This document shows, piece after piece, positions 8,826-17,344 of a stretch of DNA of 64,000 nt (positions within the stretch are counted from its first letter, which is position 1; the number at the start of each line of letters is the position of its first letter). A program made the position numbers and the translations under genes. Origin of the DNA: JTS-AC122 sp050246015 (GTDB taxonomy: Bacteria > Planctomycetota > Phycisphaerae > Phycisphaerales > UBA1924); assembly GCA_050246015.1 (NCBI GenBank), contig JBFWWU010000001.1:62001-126000 (forward strand), in the 5' to 3' direction. The notes beneath the pieces were generated by a model. The model had not been told where the DNA came from. It ran no database searches and saw only the letters and a program-made list of their open reading frames with translations.

Positions 8826-10031
8826 CTACGGCAGCACGCCGATCCAGCGCAGCGCGCCGCGGAGCCCGTTCACCGGGTCGCCTCGATCGCGCCACTGACG
8901 CAGCGCGATGGCGGATTGTGCTTTGTAGGCGTCAAGGTGCGCCGGGTCGGTCACGTCGAGCAAGGCGTCGGCGAGAGCCGCGACATCGCCGCGGGGGAAC
9001 AGCCGGCCGCTGACGCCGTCGCGGACCAGGTCGTCCGCGGCGCCGACGACATCGGAGAGCACGACCGTCATGCCCGCCGCGAGCGCCTCATTGACCACGA
9101 GCGCCCAGGCATCCTCGTCGCTGGGCAGGGCGAGCACATCGCCGCAGCGATAAAGAGCGGCCAGGGCGTGCGGGTCGGCGACGAAGCCGCACCATGCGAC
9201 GCGTTCGCGCAGGTGCGCGGGCACGCCGGCTTCGAGCGGAGCGCGCAGCGGGCCGTCGCCGACGATGGTCAGGTCCCACCCGGGCCTTGCCCCGGCGACC
9301 CGGGTGAACGCCTCGATGAGGTCCGCGACGCGCTTGAGAGGGATCAGTCGCCCGCTGAAGACGATTCGGCGGCGATGGGCGGGGAGCCGGAAGTCGCGCC
9401 GGGCGCGTTCGATCTGCTCCGGCGTGACCTGTCCGATGATGGAGTAGTCGGGCTCGCCGGGCATGAAGAAAATCTGTTCCGGCCGGGCGCCGTAGCGGAG
9501 GTAGAACTTTCTTCCGGCGAAGCCGAAGGGGAGCACCCCGGTGCAGTTTCGCACGACTCGCCGCACAAGGAATCGCTTGACTCGCTGCCTAAGCCCGGTG
9601 AATCGATCGCCGTGGACATTGCTGTCGCCGTGCAGGAAAAGCGGCACCCCGCGGCGCCGGCACGACGCGATCAGGCGGACGCGCCCGGCATCGCTGTATC
9701 CGGCGAGGACGACGGCCGCGGGTCGAATCCGCTTCAGCCACGCGATGACCCGCCCGGCTCGACGCAGTTCCCTGATCGTGATCCGCAGCGGCTTTTTCGG
9801 TTGCCACGGCTCGCGCTCGCCGAACGTGATGGCGTTCACGTCGTCGGCGAGATCGAGTTGCCACCCCTGCTCCGGAACATCGTGCGTGTACGCCACATGC
9901 AGGTCGATCTCCTGAAACTCCGCGGCGATGCGACGATGCAGGTGAAGCCAGTACGGCGTCGGCACGACGTGGATCATCGCGATCACCGGTCGCTGCGTGG
10001 TGGACGGGCTTGGATGGGTACCCGCGCTCAC
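8826..10031 (-). CDS. Glycosyltransferase family 4 protein
   Basis: A 401-residue GT-B-fold retaining glycosyltransferase. The N-terminal half begins VIAMIHVVPTPYWLHLHRR. The C-terminal nucleotide-sugar half has IVFSGRLIPLKRVADLIEAF, LTIVGDGPLR, a Trp-Cys-Gly-Phe turn and the EX7E region, here with Asp first (DAWALVVNE). GTG at 10031 is chosen because AAAGGA sits about 9 bases upstream; an ATG at 9977 is the alternative. It is probably co-transcribed with the hydrolase/ATP-grasp fusion that follows. The sugar donor and acceptor are unknown; a surface glycan or glycolipid is the usual role. Confidence 0.88.
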   Translation of the reverse strand: MSAGTHPSPSTTQRPVIAMIHVVPTPYWLHLHRRIAAEFQEIDLHVAYTHDVPEQGWQLDLADDVNAITFGEREPWQPKKPLRITIRELRRAGRVIAWLKRIRPAAVVLAGYSDAGRVRLIASCRRRGVPLFLHGDSNVHGDRFTGLRQRVKRFLVRRVVRNCTGVLPFGFAGRKFYLRYGARPEQIFFMPGEPDYSIIGQVTPEQIERARRDFRLPAHRRRIVFSGRLIPLKRVADLIEAFTRVAGARPGWDLTIVGDGPLRAPLEAGVPAHLRERVAWCGFVADPHALAALYRCGDVLALPSDEDAWALVVNEALAAGMTVVLSDVVGAADDLVRDGVSGRLFPRGDVAALADALLDVTDPAHLDAYKAQSAIALRQWRDRGDPVNGLRGALRWIGVLP

Positions 10032-10330
10032 TGTTCGGCATCCTTTCGCGGCATCGCTCGCTCGGGCACGTTCATCGGCAGGTCGTGCCGGCAATCTTTG
10101 CGCGTCGCGGAGGATCGCGCGGATCACGCCGGAAATCGCGCTGATTTCGGCTCGCGTGCCGAAATCTATCGGGTCAACACGAGTCGCGTCGTGTCCACAG
10201 TCACGCCGCGGCGAAAGCAAGGAAGCGACTCAACACCGATCGGTCAAACCCGACGTGCGGTCCACGGACGCCCGCACGAAGGGAATCTCACGGCATCGAT
10301 GTTCGGATCACCACTTTTCAGGAGCGAATC
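10032..10330. other. Divergent intergenic region with inverted repeats
   Basis: This gap lies between the divergent glycosyltransferase and bactofilin genes, so it should hold both promoters. I see no strong -35/-10 pair. It carries the inverted repeat at 10130-10166, listed separately. Confidence 0.5.
10130..10166. repeat. Inverted repeat with a third half-site
   Basis: GATTTCGGC (10143-10151) and GCCGAAATC (10158-10166) form a perfect 9-base inverted repeat around TCGCGT. A third arm, GGAAATC, starts at 10130, so two alternative hairpins share the central arm. It could be an operator or an alternating RNA hairpin in the bactofilin leader; there is no direct evidence for either. Confidence 0.5.
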
Positions 10331-10813
10331 ATGGCGGAGTCCATCACCCAGACGACGGTCATCGGCCCGGACACCCAGATCAAGGGCGAGATGACCTTTG
10401 AAGGATCGGCAAAGATCCTCGGCAAGTTCGACGGGAAGATCATCTCCAAGGGCGAAGTGCAGATCGGCCAGGGCGCCGTCTGCAAGGCCACGATCGAAGC
10501 AGGCACGGTGATCGTCGACGGTGAGATCGCGGGCAACATCACCGCTCGCGAGCGCGTCAAACTCAACGCGTCGGCGAAAGTCACGGGCGACATGGTGGCC
10601 AAGTCGCTCATCGTCGCCGAGGGGGCCGCGTTCCAGGGTCAGTACCAGGTCGGCCCGGAAGCGATCGAGAAGGCGCTCGGTACGGCGGCATCGACCGATG
10701 CGGTGAGCGTCGAGACTCGCGTCAACCGTCCGCTCGCCGGCGCCGGCACGGGCCGCGCGAACGGGTGGAACGGCACCTACGGCAAGACGAGCGACGGCAC
10801 GTCCGTCGAGTAA
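10331..10813 (+). CDS. Bactofilin
   Basis: A 160-residue polymer-forming cytoskeletal protein. Residues ~8-105 show the repeating beta-helix pattern of bactofilins: IGPDTQIKGEMTFEGSAKILGKFDGKI, followed by turns such as VIVDGEIAGNI and AKVTGDMVAKSLIV. The C-terminal ~55 residues are flexible and Gly/Thr-rich. AGGAG precedes the ATG at good spacing. Bactofilins self-assemble into filaments or sheets at the membrane and position cell-wall or polarity factors. A small zinc-ribbon protein follows on the same strand. Confidence 0.93.
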   Translation: MAESITQTTVIGPDTQIKGEMTFEGSAKILGKFDGKIISKGEVQIGQGAVCKATIEAGTVIVDGEIAGNITARERVKLNASAKVTGDMVAKSLIVAEGAAFQGQYQVGPEAIEKALGTAASTDAVSVETRVNRPLAGAGTGRANGWNGTYGKTSDGTSVE

Positions 10814-10976
10814 CGACAACTGCCCATGAGGGAATGCCACGGGAGACCGGGGTGTTCCTTTTCGATCGTGCATGCCAGAACTCGGTCGTGCTCGTCGCGC
10901 CAGTACCCGAGCGCCGGGCAGTTCGGCGGGGAATCCAGACCGGGTGCTCGCGCACCTGGGTTCAGATAGGCGGCCA

Positions 10977-11366
10977 ATGCCCAAAGTGACTGAGACACGA
11001 CTGGTCAGGTGCCACCACTGCCGACAGGAGTTCGAGGTGGGCGTGAGCGCGATGTCGGTGAGTTGCCCGGCGTGCTCGCGGCGGGTCGTCGTGCAGGACT
11101 TGCATGTCGCGTCGCCGTACTCCGCCTCCAGCATTGAGACATGCGGGTGGATCGTGGTGGACAAGCGGGGGCAACTCAGCGCGACGACGGTGCGGGTATC
11201 AGGAGGGATGGAAGTGCACGGGTGCGTGCGCGCGGCGGTGGTGTCGCAGGGGCCCGTGATCATCACGCGCACCGCCCGCTGGCGCGGGGACTGCTGCGCC
11301 CCGCGCATCGAGATCGAGCCCGGCGCGATCATCGAGGGGGGAAAGTTCCGCATCGGGACGGAATAG
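10977..11366 (+). CDS. Zinc-ribbon protein with bactofilin-like C-terminal part
   Basis: A 129-residue protein. The N-terminus carries two CxxC pairs (CHHC and CPAC) typical of a small zinc ribbon. The rest has short beta-helix-like turns (GMEVHGCVRAAVVSQGPVIITR, ending EIEPGAIIEGGKFRIG) resembling a polymer-forming bactofilin fold. The ATG at 10977 is chosen because it directly precedes the ribbon; the upstream extension is low-complexity. It lies 163 bp after the bactofilin on the same strand, suggesting a functional pair in which the ribbon may bind a partner or nucleic acid. This is inference; the family has no firm name known to me. Confidence 0.7.
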   Translation: MPKVTETRLVRCHHCRQEFEVGVSAMSVSCPACSRRVVVQDLHVASPYSASSIETCGWIVVDKRGQLSATTVRVSGGMEVHGCVRAAVVSQGPVIITRTARWRGDCCAPRIEIEPGAIIEGGKFRIGTE

Positions 11367-11424
11367 ATAGAACGGGCGTGGCCCCCCGAGGTGCGGACCC
11401 GCGCCCAAACGGCGGCTACTCGTT

Positions 11425-12240
11425 TCAGCGGTGAAGTTCCTGCAGGGTCGGCATCTGCCTCAAATACGGCTCGATGTGCGGGTCCTTCGAGCCGCTGAAG
11501 TCGCCGAATGACCCGCTAAACAGAACTTTCCCGTCGTACAGCATCACGACTCGCGGCTGTAGTTTCCGGAGCAGTTCCGTGTCGTGCGTCACGACGACGC
11601 TCGTGCGCGGTATGCCCAGGCCCGGGGTGGCTTCATGCGTGCGCTGGATGAGCGAGTGGATGACCGACGACATCTCCGGGTCGAGCCCCGAGGTTGGCTC
11701 GTCATAGAAGATGAGCACCGGGTCCAGGACCAGGGCGCGCGCGATCGCGAGCCGCTTGGCCATGCCTCCCGAGAGGGCTTCGCGGGGTTGATTCATCACC
11801 GCGTCGGGATCGAGGCCGACGGCCTCCAGCGCCCCACGGGCCAGGGGCCCGATCTCGTCCTGATCCATCGCCTTGGTTTCGGTGGGCAGGAGCGAGAGGT
11901 TGTCGTAGACCGTGCCGCTGAGCAGCGCGTTGCGCTGGAACACGACCGCCCAGTGCGCGCGAAGGCGGTCCATCTCGTCGTCGGACATCCGGGTGATGTC
12001 GCGCAGCGGGGAATCGGGCGACTCGTGGTCGGCGATCAGGATCCGGCCGGCGTCCGGCAGCAGGTGCCCCGTGACGAGTTTGAGCAGGACCGTCTTTCCG
12101 CACCCGGAACCACCCACGATGGCCACCAACTCGCCCCGGTTGATTGTCAGGTCCACTCCGGACAGCACGGGGTGATCGCCGAACGACTTGTGGACCTGGT
12201 CGATCACGATCTCCGGGCAATGTGCGACTGGTTCGGGCAT
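11425..12240 (-). CDS. ABC transporter ATP-binding protein, MlaF-like
   Basis: A 271-residue ATPase with Walker A GGSGCGKT, Q-loop FQRNALL, signature LSGGMAKRLAIARAL, Walker B LIFYDEPTSGLDP and switch His in VVVTHD. The LSGGMAKR signature and overall layout fit the MlaF/Ttg2A group, which powers phospholipid or lipid movement between inner and outer membranes with an MlaE permease and MlaD substrate-binding protein. Neither partner is adjacent, so either the permease is encoded elsewhere or the gene serves another system. Flanking genes are convergent or unrelated. Confidence 0.87.
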   Translation of the reverse strand: MPEPVAHCPEIVIDQVHKSFGDHPVLSGVDLTINRGELVAIVGGSGCGKTVLLKLVTGHLLPDAGRILIADHESPDSPLRDITRMSDDEMDRLRAHWAVVFQRNALLSGTVYDNLSLLPTETKAMDQDEIGPLARGALEAVGLDPDAVMNQPREALSGGMAKRLAIARALVLDPVLIFYDEPTSGLDPEMSSVIHSLIQRTHEATPGLGIPRTSVVVTHDTELLRKLQPRVVMLYDGKVLFSGSFGDFSGSKDPHIEPYLRQMPTLQELHR

Positions 12241-12386
12241 CGGATTCCACGCGAGGCGAGCGACGTGCGGAGAGCGCGTCCGGCCCGTCCGGCAAAAAGA
12301 AACGTCGGGCGACTCGCAGGGTACACATGCAAGGCGCCCGACGCGACGGATCGTGAATGGAGAGCAGGGCCCTGAGCCGGTTCGGC

Positions 12387-13895
12387 TCAGCGCCGGCGCC
12401 GGCGGACCGCGAGCAGTCCTCCGAGGCCGACGAGCGTCAACGTCCCGGGGGCCGGGACAATCGAAGGATCGACGTAGAGAGCCAGGAGTTGCCCGCCTTC
12501 GACGAGTTCGCCGGCGATGCCGTAGTGAGCCTGGGCATCGAGCAGGAACCAGCCGTCACCGAGCACGTCGCGGGCATCGATGATGCCGGAGGCTTCTTCA
12601 TCCCGGGTGAGGAAACCCGTCGCGCCCGGCGAGAAGAGTGCGGCGTCGAACTGTGCAATCTGCCCGAAGGAGCCGGAACTGGTGTCGTAGAGCCAGATCT
12701 TACCGAGGGCATCCTGGCCGCCGATATCTTCTTCGATGAGGATTCGGCCGTGCGAGTCGATGGTGAGGTTATCGAACATGTTGCCGCCCTCGGTGCCGTC
12801 GAGCAAGGCGGTGACGCTGCCCCCGGCCTCGGGATTGGTGATGTCATCGAAGCGGAGGCGCCAGAGGCGAGAGCGGCCGACCTGGCTGGCGCTGTTGAAG
12901 CGGTCGGTGGTGACGAAGTAGAAATCGTTCTCGTGACCGGGTCGCGAGTCCCACGCGCCGTCTTCCGGTCGGAGGAACTCGGTGACGCCGCCGCCGGCGC
13001 TTGCCGTCTGGATCGCCGCGCCGCTCGTGTTGCTCACGTCGCCGAGGCCGAAGAGGTCGAAGCGAGTGCCGGGGGCCGGCGGTGAGGTGCGGCTTTCCGC
13101 GGCCAACCCGTTGACCCGGATCCCGAAGAGATTGCCATTCGTGAGGCCGGCGCGTTCGACGTCGTTCCCGGTGTCCGTCTTGTTGCCGATGTACATGTAC
13201 ACCTGCCCCGGGGTCGAATCGTCGGTACCGATGACGAGCGTCTTCTGTTGCGCCCGGGGATTCGCGATCGAGTTTTCCCACGAGAAACGCCCCAGGTGCG
13301 GCAGGTTCCACGTCTGGTTCGCGCCCGGGCCGGTGAGAACGTGCGCATACGCCCGCCCGTCCGCGCCGGCTTCCTCGCCGTTCAGGTCGATCCGGGCGTC
13401 CGTGCCGAGGTTGCCGAAGCGATACGCGCCGGTGCCCGCGAGATCGCCGGAGCAGAACCGATTCCAGTTCTGCGCGGGGCCCGGGGCGTTGCTCCATCCG
13501 GATCCGGTCCACTCGTAGGCGTCGGAGGGGGACGTGTTGTGGTCGCGCCCGCTGTTGACGGTCAGATCAGATGCGATGTTCCAGCGCGAAACGAACGCGC
13601 CGGTCTGGCCGTGAGCGCGAACGACGCCGGCGGTGCTACCGAGTTCGTGGTTCATCACGAGGTCGAAGGTGCCGTTTCCGTTGGCAAGGGCGCCGAGCCC
13701 ATCGGGGATTCCCACCATCGTGTAGCCGCCGATCACGTCGCCGACGGTGAGGATCGATGTCGTGGTGATTCCGTTGCCGTAGCCGGACACGGGCAGGACG
13801 TACGGCTGGGTCGTCGTGCTTGGCCCGACAAACTGTGCGTTCGCGGCGAACGCGAGAAGGATGGGCGCGGTGATCGCGCAAAGACGAAACGTCAT
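12387..13895 (-). CDS. Secreted PhoX/phytase-like protein with PEP-CTERM-like tail
   Basis: A 502-residue secreted protein. The ATG at 13895 has AGAGGAG upstream and opens a signal peptide (MTFRLCAITAPILLAFAANA). The body resembles the PhoX/DUF839 or phytase-like esterase beta-propeller group: LVMNHELGS, an acidic NGEEAG motif, LVIGTDD, FYFVTTDRF, and RILIEEDIGG followed by LGKIWLYD. The C-terminus is VPAPGTLTLVGLGGLLAV followed by RRRRR, a good PEP-CTERM-like sorting tail. Members of the broad group include calcium-dependent phosphatases, but metal ligands cannot be confirmed here. Secretion is firm; phosphatase activity is tentative. Confidence 0.78.
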   Translation of the reverse strand: MTFRLCAITAPILLAFAANAQFVGPSTTTQPYVLPVSGYGNGITTTSILTVGDVIGGYTMVGIPDGLGALANGNGTFDLVMNHELGSTAGVVRAHGQTGAFVSRWNIASDLTVNSGRDHNTSPSDAYEWTGSGWSNAPGPAQNWNRFCSGDLAGTGAYRFGNLGTDARIDLNGEEAGADGRAYAHVLTGPGANQTWNLPHLGRFSWENSIANPRAQQKTLVIGTDDSTPGQVYMYIGNKTDTGNDVERAGLTNGNLFGIRVNGLAAESRTSPPAPGTRFDLFGLGDVSNTSGAAIQTASAGGGVTEFLRPEDGAWDSRPGHENDFYFVTTDRFNSASQVGRSRLWRLRFDDITNPEAGGSVTALLDGTEGGNMFDNLTIDSHGRILIEEDIGGQDALGKIWLYDTSSGSFGQIAQFDAALFSPGATGFLTRDEEASGIIDARDVLGDGWFLLDAQAHYGIAGELVEGGQLLALYVDPSIVPAPGTLTLVGLGGLLAVRRRRR

Positions 13896-14193
13896 GAAAG
13901 TACTCCTCTTGCGTAGATACAAGAACGGGCCCTGCCCGCACCCGCGAGCAGGCAAGAAGAGATTAGGTCATCGGCGGTTGGCAAGACGTGAAGACTCTGC
14001 GAAACCGTTGCCGATCGATCGGCCGGGCCGCCCCGCTTGAGAACGGCGCGGCCGAGAACCCGGCCCCGTTCCCTCCACCGGCGGACCGGAATCAAAATTG
14101 CACGTGCCGCTGTCCGAATCATGGAGTAGAACCAATGATTCCAAGGGCGACCGGCACCGCCGGTATCCCGCAGCGAAGGAGAATTTCGGCACC

Positions 14194-15339
14194 ATGGGTA
14201 TCTGGGACAAACTCCGGCACGAACTGATCGACATCATCCAGTGGCTCGACGATACGGGGGCGCGCGACACGATCGTCTATCGCTTCGAGCGATACAACAA
14301 CGAGATCAAGTACGGCGCCAAACTCGTCGTTCGTGAAGGACAGGTCGGCGTCTTCATCAACGAGGGCAAACTCGCCGACGTCTTCCAGCCCGGCACCTAC
14401 ACGCTCACCACGCAGAACCTCCCCATTCTCGCGACGCTCAAGGGGTGGAAGTACGGGTTCGAGTCCCCCTTCAAGGCCGAGGTCTACTTCGTCTCCACGC
14501 GCCAGTTCACGGACCTGAAGTGGGGCACGATGAACCCCATCATGCTCCGCGACCCCGAGTTCGGGCCGGTGCGCCTCCGCGCCTTCGGGACGTACATCAT
14601 GCGCGTCAAGGACGCCGGCACGTTCATCCGGCAGGTCGTCGGCACCGACGGGCGTGTCACCACCGAGGACATCGTCACCCAACTGCGCAACACGATCGTC
14701 GCCCGCTTTGCCGACATCGTCGGCGAGAGCAAGATCCCCATTCTCGACCTCGCGTCGAACTACGACGAACTGGGCAAGTTCCTCGGGCAGCGCATGCAGC
14801 CCGACTTCGACGCGCTGGGCGTCGAACTCCCCAAACTGCTGATCGAGAACATCTCGCTCCCGCCCGAGGTTGAAGCCGCGCTCGACAAGCGCAGCAGCAT
14901 GGGCGTGATCGGCGACCTGAACAAGTACATGCAGTTCCAGGCGGCCGAGTCGATGACCAAGGCCGCCGAGAATCCCAGCGGGACCGCCGGGGCGGGCATG
15001 GGAATGGGGATGGGATTCGCGATGGCGAATCAGATGGCGCAGTCAATGGCGGCGGGCACGGCGGGGATGAACCCGATGATCAACGCCGGGGCTGCCGGCG
15101 GCGGGCCGAGTCCCGCGCCGCCTCCTCTGCCGTCGCCGCCACGCGTCTTTGTCGCGGTGAACGGCCAGCAGGCTGGTCCGTTTGACCTCGATCAACTTCG
15201 GCAGATGGCGGCCAGCGGGGAACTCCGTCGCGACTCGCTGGTGTGGAAGGACGGCATGTCGGCCTGGACAGCCGCCGGATCGGTGCCTGATATTGCGTCC
15301 GTCTTTGCCGCGTCACCCCCCCCGCTGCCGCCGCAGTAA
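14194..15339 (+). CDS. SPFH-domain protein with C-terminal GYF_2 domain
   Basis: A 381-residue protein of the YdjI/virion-core-like SPFH group. Residues ~1-215 are the SPFH/band-7-like part (LVVREGQVGVFINEGKLADV, then FQPGTYTLTTQNLPIL). A Met/Gly-rich linker (~265-315) includes GAGMGMGMGFAMANQMAQSM. Residues ~325-375 are a GYF_2 domain (GPFDLDQLRQMAASGEL, then LVWKDGMSAW), which usually binds Pro-rich peptides. AAGGAG precedes the ATG. It pairs with the zinc-ribbon membrane protein 109 bp downstream, an arrangement also seen around ydjGHI in Bacillus. SPFH proteins scaffold membrane microdomains; the exact role here is unknown. Confidence 0.88.
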   Translation: MGIWDKLRHELIDIIQWLDDTGARDTIVYRFERYNNEIKYGAKLVVREGQVGVFINEGKLADVFQPGTYTLTTQNLPILATLKGWKYGFESPFKAEVYFVSTRQFTDLKWGTMNPIMLRDPEFGPVRLRAFGTYIMRVKDAGTFIRQVVGTDGRVTTEDIVTQLRNTIVARFADIVGESKIPILDLASNYDELGKFLGQRMQPDFDALGVELPKLLIENISLPPEVEAALDKRSSMGVIGDLNKYMQFQAAESMTKAAENPSGTAGAGMGMGMGFAMANQMAQSMAAGTAGMNPMINAGAAGGGPSPAPPPLPSPPRVFVAVNGQQAGPFDLDQLRQMAASGELRRDSLVWKDGMSAWTAAGSVPDIASVFAASPPPLPPQ

Positions 15340-15448
15340 CCAAGGACCGTGATTCACCGGGTCCGCGGCGCTGGTCCGCCCGCTCGCGGCCGATAGGTGA
15401 CCATGTCCCCGGGCGCGACCGTTCGTCGTCAAGGAATAGGCTTCATCG

Positions 15449-16561
15449 ATGCCCGACCCGCGCGATGCCGAAACGGTGGACGCATCGACCGATCCCTCCC
15501 GGATCGAGCGCCAGTACCCGTGCGCGCACTGCGGCGCCAAACTGATGTTCGTTCCCGGCACGAGCGTGCTCAAGTGCCCGTACTGCGCCTTTGAGAACCA
15601 GATTCAGCGCGACGACGTCAGCGCCGCGGAACTGGATTACACCGGGGCTCTGGCGTCCCTGGAGCGAGGCGCGCCGGTGCAGGAGGCGCTGCTGGTCAAG
15701 TGCGGCGCCTGCGCCGCTGACGTGACGCCGCCGCCGAACGTCACGGCCTTTTCCTGCCCCTACTGCGGCACCAGCATCGTCGCGACGGCGCACTCCGTCA
15801 AACTCATCAAGCCCAACGCGGTGCTTCCGTTTGCCATCCGCCAGGCTCAGTCGCGTGACTTGTTCCGCCAGTGGATCACCTCGCGCTGGTTCGCCCCGAA
15901 CACGCTGCGGTCCCGCTCGGGCATCGACGAGTCCATCGTCGGGGTCTATATCCCCGCGTGGACCTTCGATACCAAGACCGTCACCGCCTACACGGGGCAG
16001 CGCGGCGACGCGTATTACGTCACCGTCGGCTCGGGAAAGAACCGCACCACTCAGCGCCGCATCCGCTGGAGCCATGCCTCGGGCGTGGTCCGCAACGCGT
16101 TCGACGACGTGCTCGTGCTGGCCACGCGTTCCCTGCCCGATCGCCTGGTCAAGCGCCTCGAGCCGTGGGATCTTAAGAAGGCCGAGCCGTACAGCGACGA
16201 CTACCTCGCGGGCTTCCGCGCCGAAAGTTACCAGGTTGATCTGGCGCAGGGCTTCGAGACGGCCAAGCAGATCATGTCGATCACGATCCGCGCGACGATC
16301 TGCCGCGACATCGGAGGCGACGAGCAGCGGATCGATTCCATGAAGGTGCAGTACAACGACATCACCTTCAAGCACGTCCTCCTGCCCGTGTGGATCAGCG
16401 CGTATCGCTACCGCGACAAGGTCTACCGCTTCATCGTCAATGCCCGCACCGGCGAGGTGCAGGGCGACCGCCCATACAGCGCGTGGAAGATCGCGCTGCT
16501 CGTGATCTCCATCCTGTTCGTCATCGCCGTCATTATCGTCATCGCCAAGGCGCGGGGGTGA
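15449..16561 (+). CDS. Double zinc-ribbon membrane protein, YdjG-like
   Basis: A 370-residue protein. The N-terminus has two zinc ribbons: CAHC with CPYC, then CGAC with CPYC (~residues 25-107). The middle is a conserved soluble domain (GVYIPAWTFDTKTVTAYTGQ, LPVWISAYRYRDKVYRFIVN). The last ~25 residues are one membrane helix (IALLVISILFVIAVIIVI). Such proteins are often mislabelled as helicase or primosomal fragments because of the ribbons. Its place directly after the SPFH-GYF protein supports a shared membrane-associated function. Confidence 0.85.
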   Translation: MPDPRDAETVDASTDPSRIERQYPCAHCGAKLMFVPGTSVLKCPYCAFENQIQRDDVSAAELDYTGALASLERGAPVQEALLVKCGACAADVTPPPNVTAFSCPYCGTSIVATAHSVKLIKPNAVLPFAIRQAQSRDLFRQWITSRWFAPNTLRSRSGIDESIVGVYIPAWTFDTKTVTAYTGQRGDAYYVTVGSGKNRTTQRRIRWSHASGVVRNAFDDVLVLATRSLPDRLVKRLEPWDLKKAEPYSDDYLAGFRAESYQVDLAQGFETAKQIMSITIRATICRDIGGDEQRIDSMKVQYNDITFKHVLLPVWISAYRYRDKVYRFIVNARTGEVQGDRPYSAWKIALLVISILFVIAVIIVIAKARG

Positions 16562-16593
16562 TCGGCCGAGGCGGACGCCGAGCGAGGCGAGCG

Positions 16594-17208
16594 TCAGCGG
16601 ACGCCCACCAGTTCCACTTCGTACACCAGCGTCGAGTTCGCCGGCGCGAGCACCGTCCCATCGGCATCCTTGAGTTCGTGATCGCCGTATCCAAGTTCCG
16701 GCGGCACGATCAGCCGCCGGACACCACCCACCAGCATCCCAGGCAGCCCCTCCTGCCACCCGCGGATCATCTCCGCGAGCCGGTATTCCATCGGCTGGGC
16801 ACCTGTCCCGTCAAACACGTCCGCCCCTTGCACCCGGCACGTGTACGTCACCTTCACGGTGGCATCCGGAACGCACAACTCGCCGGACCCGTGACGCACC
16901 TCCTCGATGACGAGGCCGCTGGCCAGCGTCACACGCTCGATCCTCGCGATGGGCGTGAAGACCGGGGGGTTCGACACGTCCGACCTCGCCGGGGAAGCGC
17001 CGGCGTCCCGAGCGTCGCCGCCCGGCCGCAGGTCGCGTGCCCGCTGCTGGCATGCGGTCACGCCGCCGAGCACCGCCAACGCCGCGCCGAAAACGCCAAG
17101 CACGCGGCGGCGCGCACCGAGTCGGGCGCGTGCGGTGACTCCGATTCCGACGCGCGCTGCCGCGCCCGGATTCGCCGATCTTCGAGCTTGAACACGCGGG
17201 TCAGCCAT
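16594..17208 (-). CDS. FKBP-type peptidyl-prolyl isomerase, probable lipoprotein
   Basis: A 204-residue protein. The N-terminus is long and Arg-rich, then a hydrophobic stretch (GVFGAALAVLGGVTAC) ending in a plausible lipobox Cys at ~53. Residues ~95-204 are an FKBP domain: VKVTYTCRVQGADVFDGTG, IRGWQEGLPGMLVGGVRRLI and PPELGYGD, with the family's closing LVYEVELVGV. It should catalyse proline cis/trans isomerisation, probably on proteins in the periplasm. The gene is divergent from the epimerase and ends 33 bp from the preceding convergent gene. A later start would give a more ordinary signal peptide. Confidence 0.9.
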   Translation of the reverse strand: MADPRVQARRSANPGAAARVGIGVTARARLGARRRVLGVFGAALAVLGGVTACQQRARDLRPGGDARDAGASPARSDVSNPPVFTPIARIERVTLASGLVIEEVRHGSGELCVPDATVKVTYTCRVQGADVFDGTGAQPMEYRLAEMIRGWQEGLPGMLVGGVRRLIVPPELGYGDHELKDADGTVLAPANSTLVYEVELVGVR

Positions 17209-17344
17209 GAGCAGGTCACCGATCGCTTCCCCAGCTTACGCGCCGACTTCGTCGCGGCGGCGCATCGCTCGCAAAAAATGTCCGGATCAGAGGGCGGCTA
17301 CGCTGCCTCCGCGCCGCCAACGCGCGCTGGAGAATGGAGCGACG

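Noticed and set aside
10872..10976. Upstream extension of the zinc-ribbon protein to an earlier ATG
   Set aside because: The added 35 residues are low-complexity Arg/Ser/Gly; the ATG at 10977 leads straight into the CxxC ribbon.
15449..16561. Primosomal or helicase-like label for the double-ribbon protein
   Set aside because: Only the zinc ribbons are shared; there are no Walker motifs, and a C-terminal membrane helix is present.
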